A stretch of DNA of 64,000 nucleotides from Acidobacteriota bacterium. GTDB taxonomy: Bacteria; Acidobacteriota; Vicinamibacteria; Marinacidobacterales; Marinacidobacteraceae. Location: the NCBI GenBank assembly GCA_009840635.1, contig VXNL01000014.1, positions 39,275 through 103,274 on the forward strand. Reading direction: 5' to 3'. How positions within the stretch are numbered: position 1 is the first letter of the stretch; every line of letters starts with the position of its first letter. A program made the translations under genes and the position numbers. Under the pieces are notes generated by a model. The model was not told where the DNA came from. It searched no databases and saw only the letters and a program-made list of their open reading frames with translations. This document shows, in pieces, positions 63,157 to 64,000 of the stretch.

Positions 63157-64000
63157 ATGGAACCCGTAACCCTCCTCGGAAAGCAAACGCACATGCTGGA
63201 ACGACCGTACCGACTCTCCGCCCGCTTCGTCGCCACCATCGAGCGCCCGGGACGCTACGGCGACGGACGCGGCTCCGGCGGCCTCTCCCTCCTCGTCCAG
63301 CATACGAGCCGAGGCCACCTGGCCAAGTCCTGGGCGCAGCGCATCAGCGTGGACGGGCGCCAGCGCAACCTCGGACTCGGCTCCTGGCCCCACGTCAGCC
63401 TCGCGGAGGCCCGTGAGAAGTGCGCCCTCAACCTCGCGGCGCGGCGGCGCGGGGAACTGGTGACCGGTCGGAAACGCACCGTCCCCACCTTCGAGGAGGC
63501 ACTGGAGAAGGTCATCGCGGTCCACCGGGCCAGCTGGAAGGCCGGCAGCCGGCAGGAGGAGCTGTGGCGGGCGACGCTGCGGGACTATGCAATGCCCAAG
63601 CTCGGCGGGAGGCCCGTGCACCGGATCACCACGTCGGACGTGATGGAGGTGCTGACGCCGATCTGGAACGAGAAGCGGGTGACGGCGCGTCGGGTCCGGC
63701 ACCGGATCTCGGCGGTGATGCGGTGGGCGGTGGCGAAGGGCTACCGGGAGGACAACCCGGCCGGGGAGGCCATCGGCGCGGCGCTGCCCAAGAACGGGGT
63801 GCAGGTGCGCCATCTCCCCGCGCTCCCGTATGCGGAGGTCGCCGGGGCCATCGAGACGGTGCGCGGGTCGGGTGCGTATCCCGCGACGGTGCTGGCGTTC
63901 GAGTTCCTGGTGCTGACGGCGTGCCGGAGCGGCGAGGTGCGCGGTGCCCTGTGGAAGGAGATCGACCTTGAGGCCCGCGAGTGGCGTGTTCCGGCGGAGC
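63157..64000 (+). CDS. Tyrosine recombinase/integrase, 3' end cut by window edge
   Basis: The open frame from the ATG at 63157 runs off the window after 281 codons. Residues ~13-95 are a DUF4102-like arm-binding domain (WAQRISVDGRQRNLGLGSWPHVSLAEAREK). Residues ~105-200 are a core-binding SAM-like domain. The catalytic domain begins near 220, with the first catalytic Arg in LTACRSGEVRGALW. This is the P4-type integrase layout used by genomic islands, so an integrated element probably extends to the right. No tRNA gene is seen next to it. Confidence 0.9.
   Translation, partial: MEPVTLLGKQTHMLERPYRLSARFVATIERPGRYGDGRGSGGLSLLVQHTSRGHLAKSWAQRISVDGRQRNLGLGSWPHVSLAEAREKCALNLAARRRGELVTGRKRTVPTFEEALEKVIAVHRASWKAGSRQEELWRATLRDYAMPKLGGRPVHRITTSDVMEVLTPIWNEKRVTARRVRHRISAVMRWAVAKGYREDNPAGEAIGAALPKNGVQVRHLPALPYAEVAGAIETVRGSGAYPATVLAFEFLVLTACRSGEVRGALWKEIDLEAREWRVPAE

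Overview
This is a GC-rich bacterial chromosome segment, roughly 70% G+C by eye, carrying about 60 protein genes. I found no rRNA, tRNA or CRISPR array. The organism is Gram-negative: it encodes a TolC-type outer-membrane channel, an RND tripartite pump, lipoproteins and an outer-membrane beta-barrel. Several genes suggest an environmental, possibly marine, bacterium of an Acidobacteriota- or Gemmatimonadota-like lineage: large exported PD40-propeller amidohydrolases and S9 peptidases, a GH109-type Gfo/Idh/MocA protein, a DUF1343 muramidase, Na+-coupled symporters and a K+-dependent membrane pyrophosphatase. No marker gene in the window fixes the taxonomy, so this placement is inference.

Layout. 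1-6.6 kb: a truncated SSS symporter with a small partner, a PD40-amidohydrolase, a PLP enzyme and a VapBC-type toxin-antitoxin pair. 6.6-13.4 kb: DjlA-like co-chaperone, an exported metzincin-like protein plus a lipoprotein, a YIP1 protein and hppA. 13.6-19.9 kb: an exported NHL-type propeller protein and a block of transporters (NSS, AGCS, SLC12-like). 20-32 kb (minus strand): nuoABCDHIJKN, a 7Fe-type ferredoxin, a degenerate M48-like lipoprotein, an M50/CBS protease, a flavin split-barrel protein, a VKOR-DsbA fusion and a DUF1761 protein, almost all tightly spaced. 32-39.4 kb: a glycosyltransferase and a copper/silver cusCBA operon preceded by a small exported Cys protein. 39.4-52.4 kb: membrane proteins, an octaheme HAO-like cytochrome, a second toxin-antitoxin pair, an acyltransferase, maeB, an S9 peptidase, an orphan antitoxin, a NamZ-like protein, DUF2891 and endonuclease V. 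52.5-57.2 kb: an exported Cys protein with a beta-barrel partner, then a translationally coupled run (alkyltransferase-like protein, mannosyltransferase-like protein, GT2, DUF547). 57.3-62.8 kb: an FAD oxidoreductase, a MerB-family gene with an in-frame UGA, a GH109-like protein and an amidohydrolase. 63.2 kb to the end: a tyrosine integrase running off the edge, probably the border of an integrated element.

The most notable observation is at 59317-59991. A MerB (organomercurial lyase) homologue is interrupted by a single in-frame TGA at the position of the second catalytic cysteine (Cys159 of MerB). The reading frame continues with the expected MerB C-terminus. Nineteen bases after the TGA lies a hairpin with a GGUC apical loop and a bulged U, closely resembling the E. 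coli fdhF SECIS. I interpret the locus as a selenocysteine-containing organomercurial lyase.

Other points of interest are a complex I cluster lacking nuoL, nuoM and nuoEFG but followed by a ferredoxin gene, an octaheme HAO-like cytochrome, a degenerate M48 peptidase, and a dispersed REP-like repeat family, one copy of which forms the C-terminus of a small gene.
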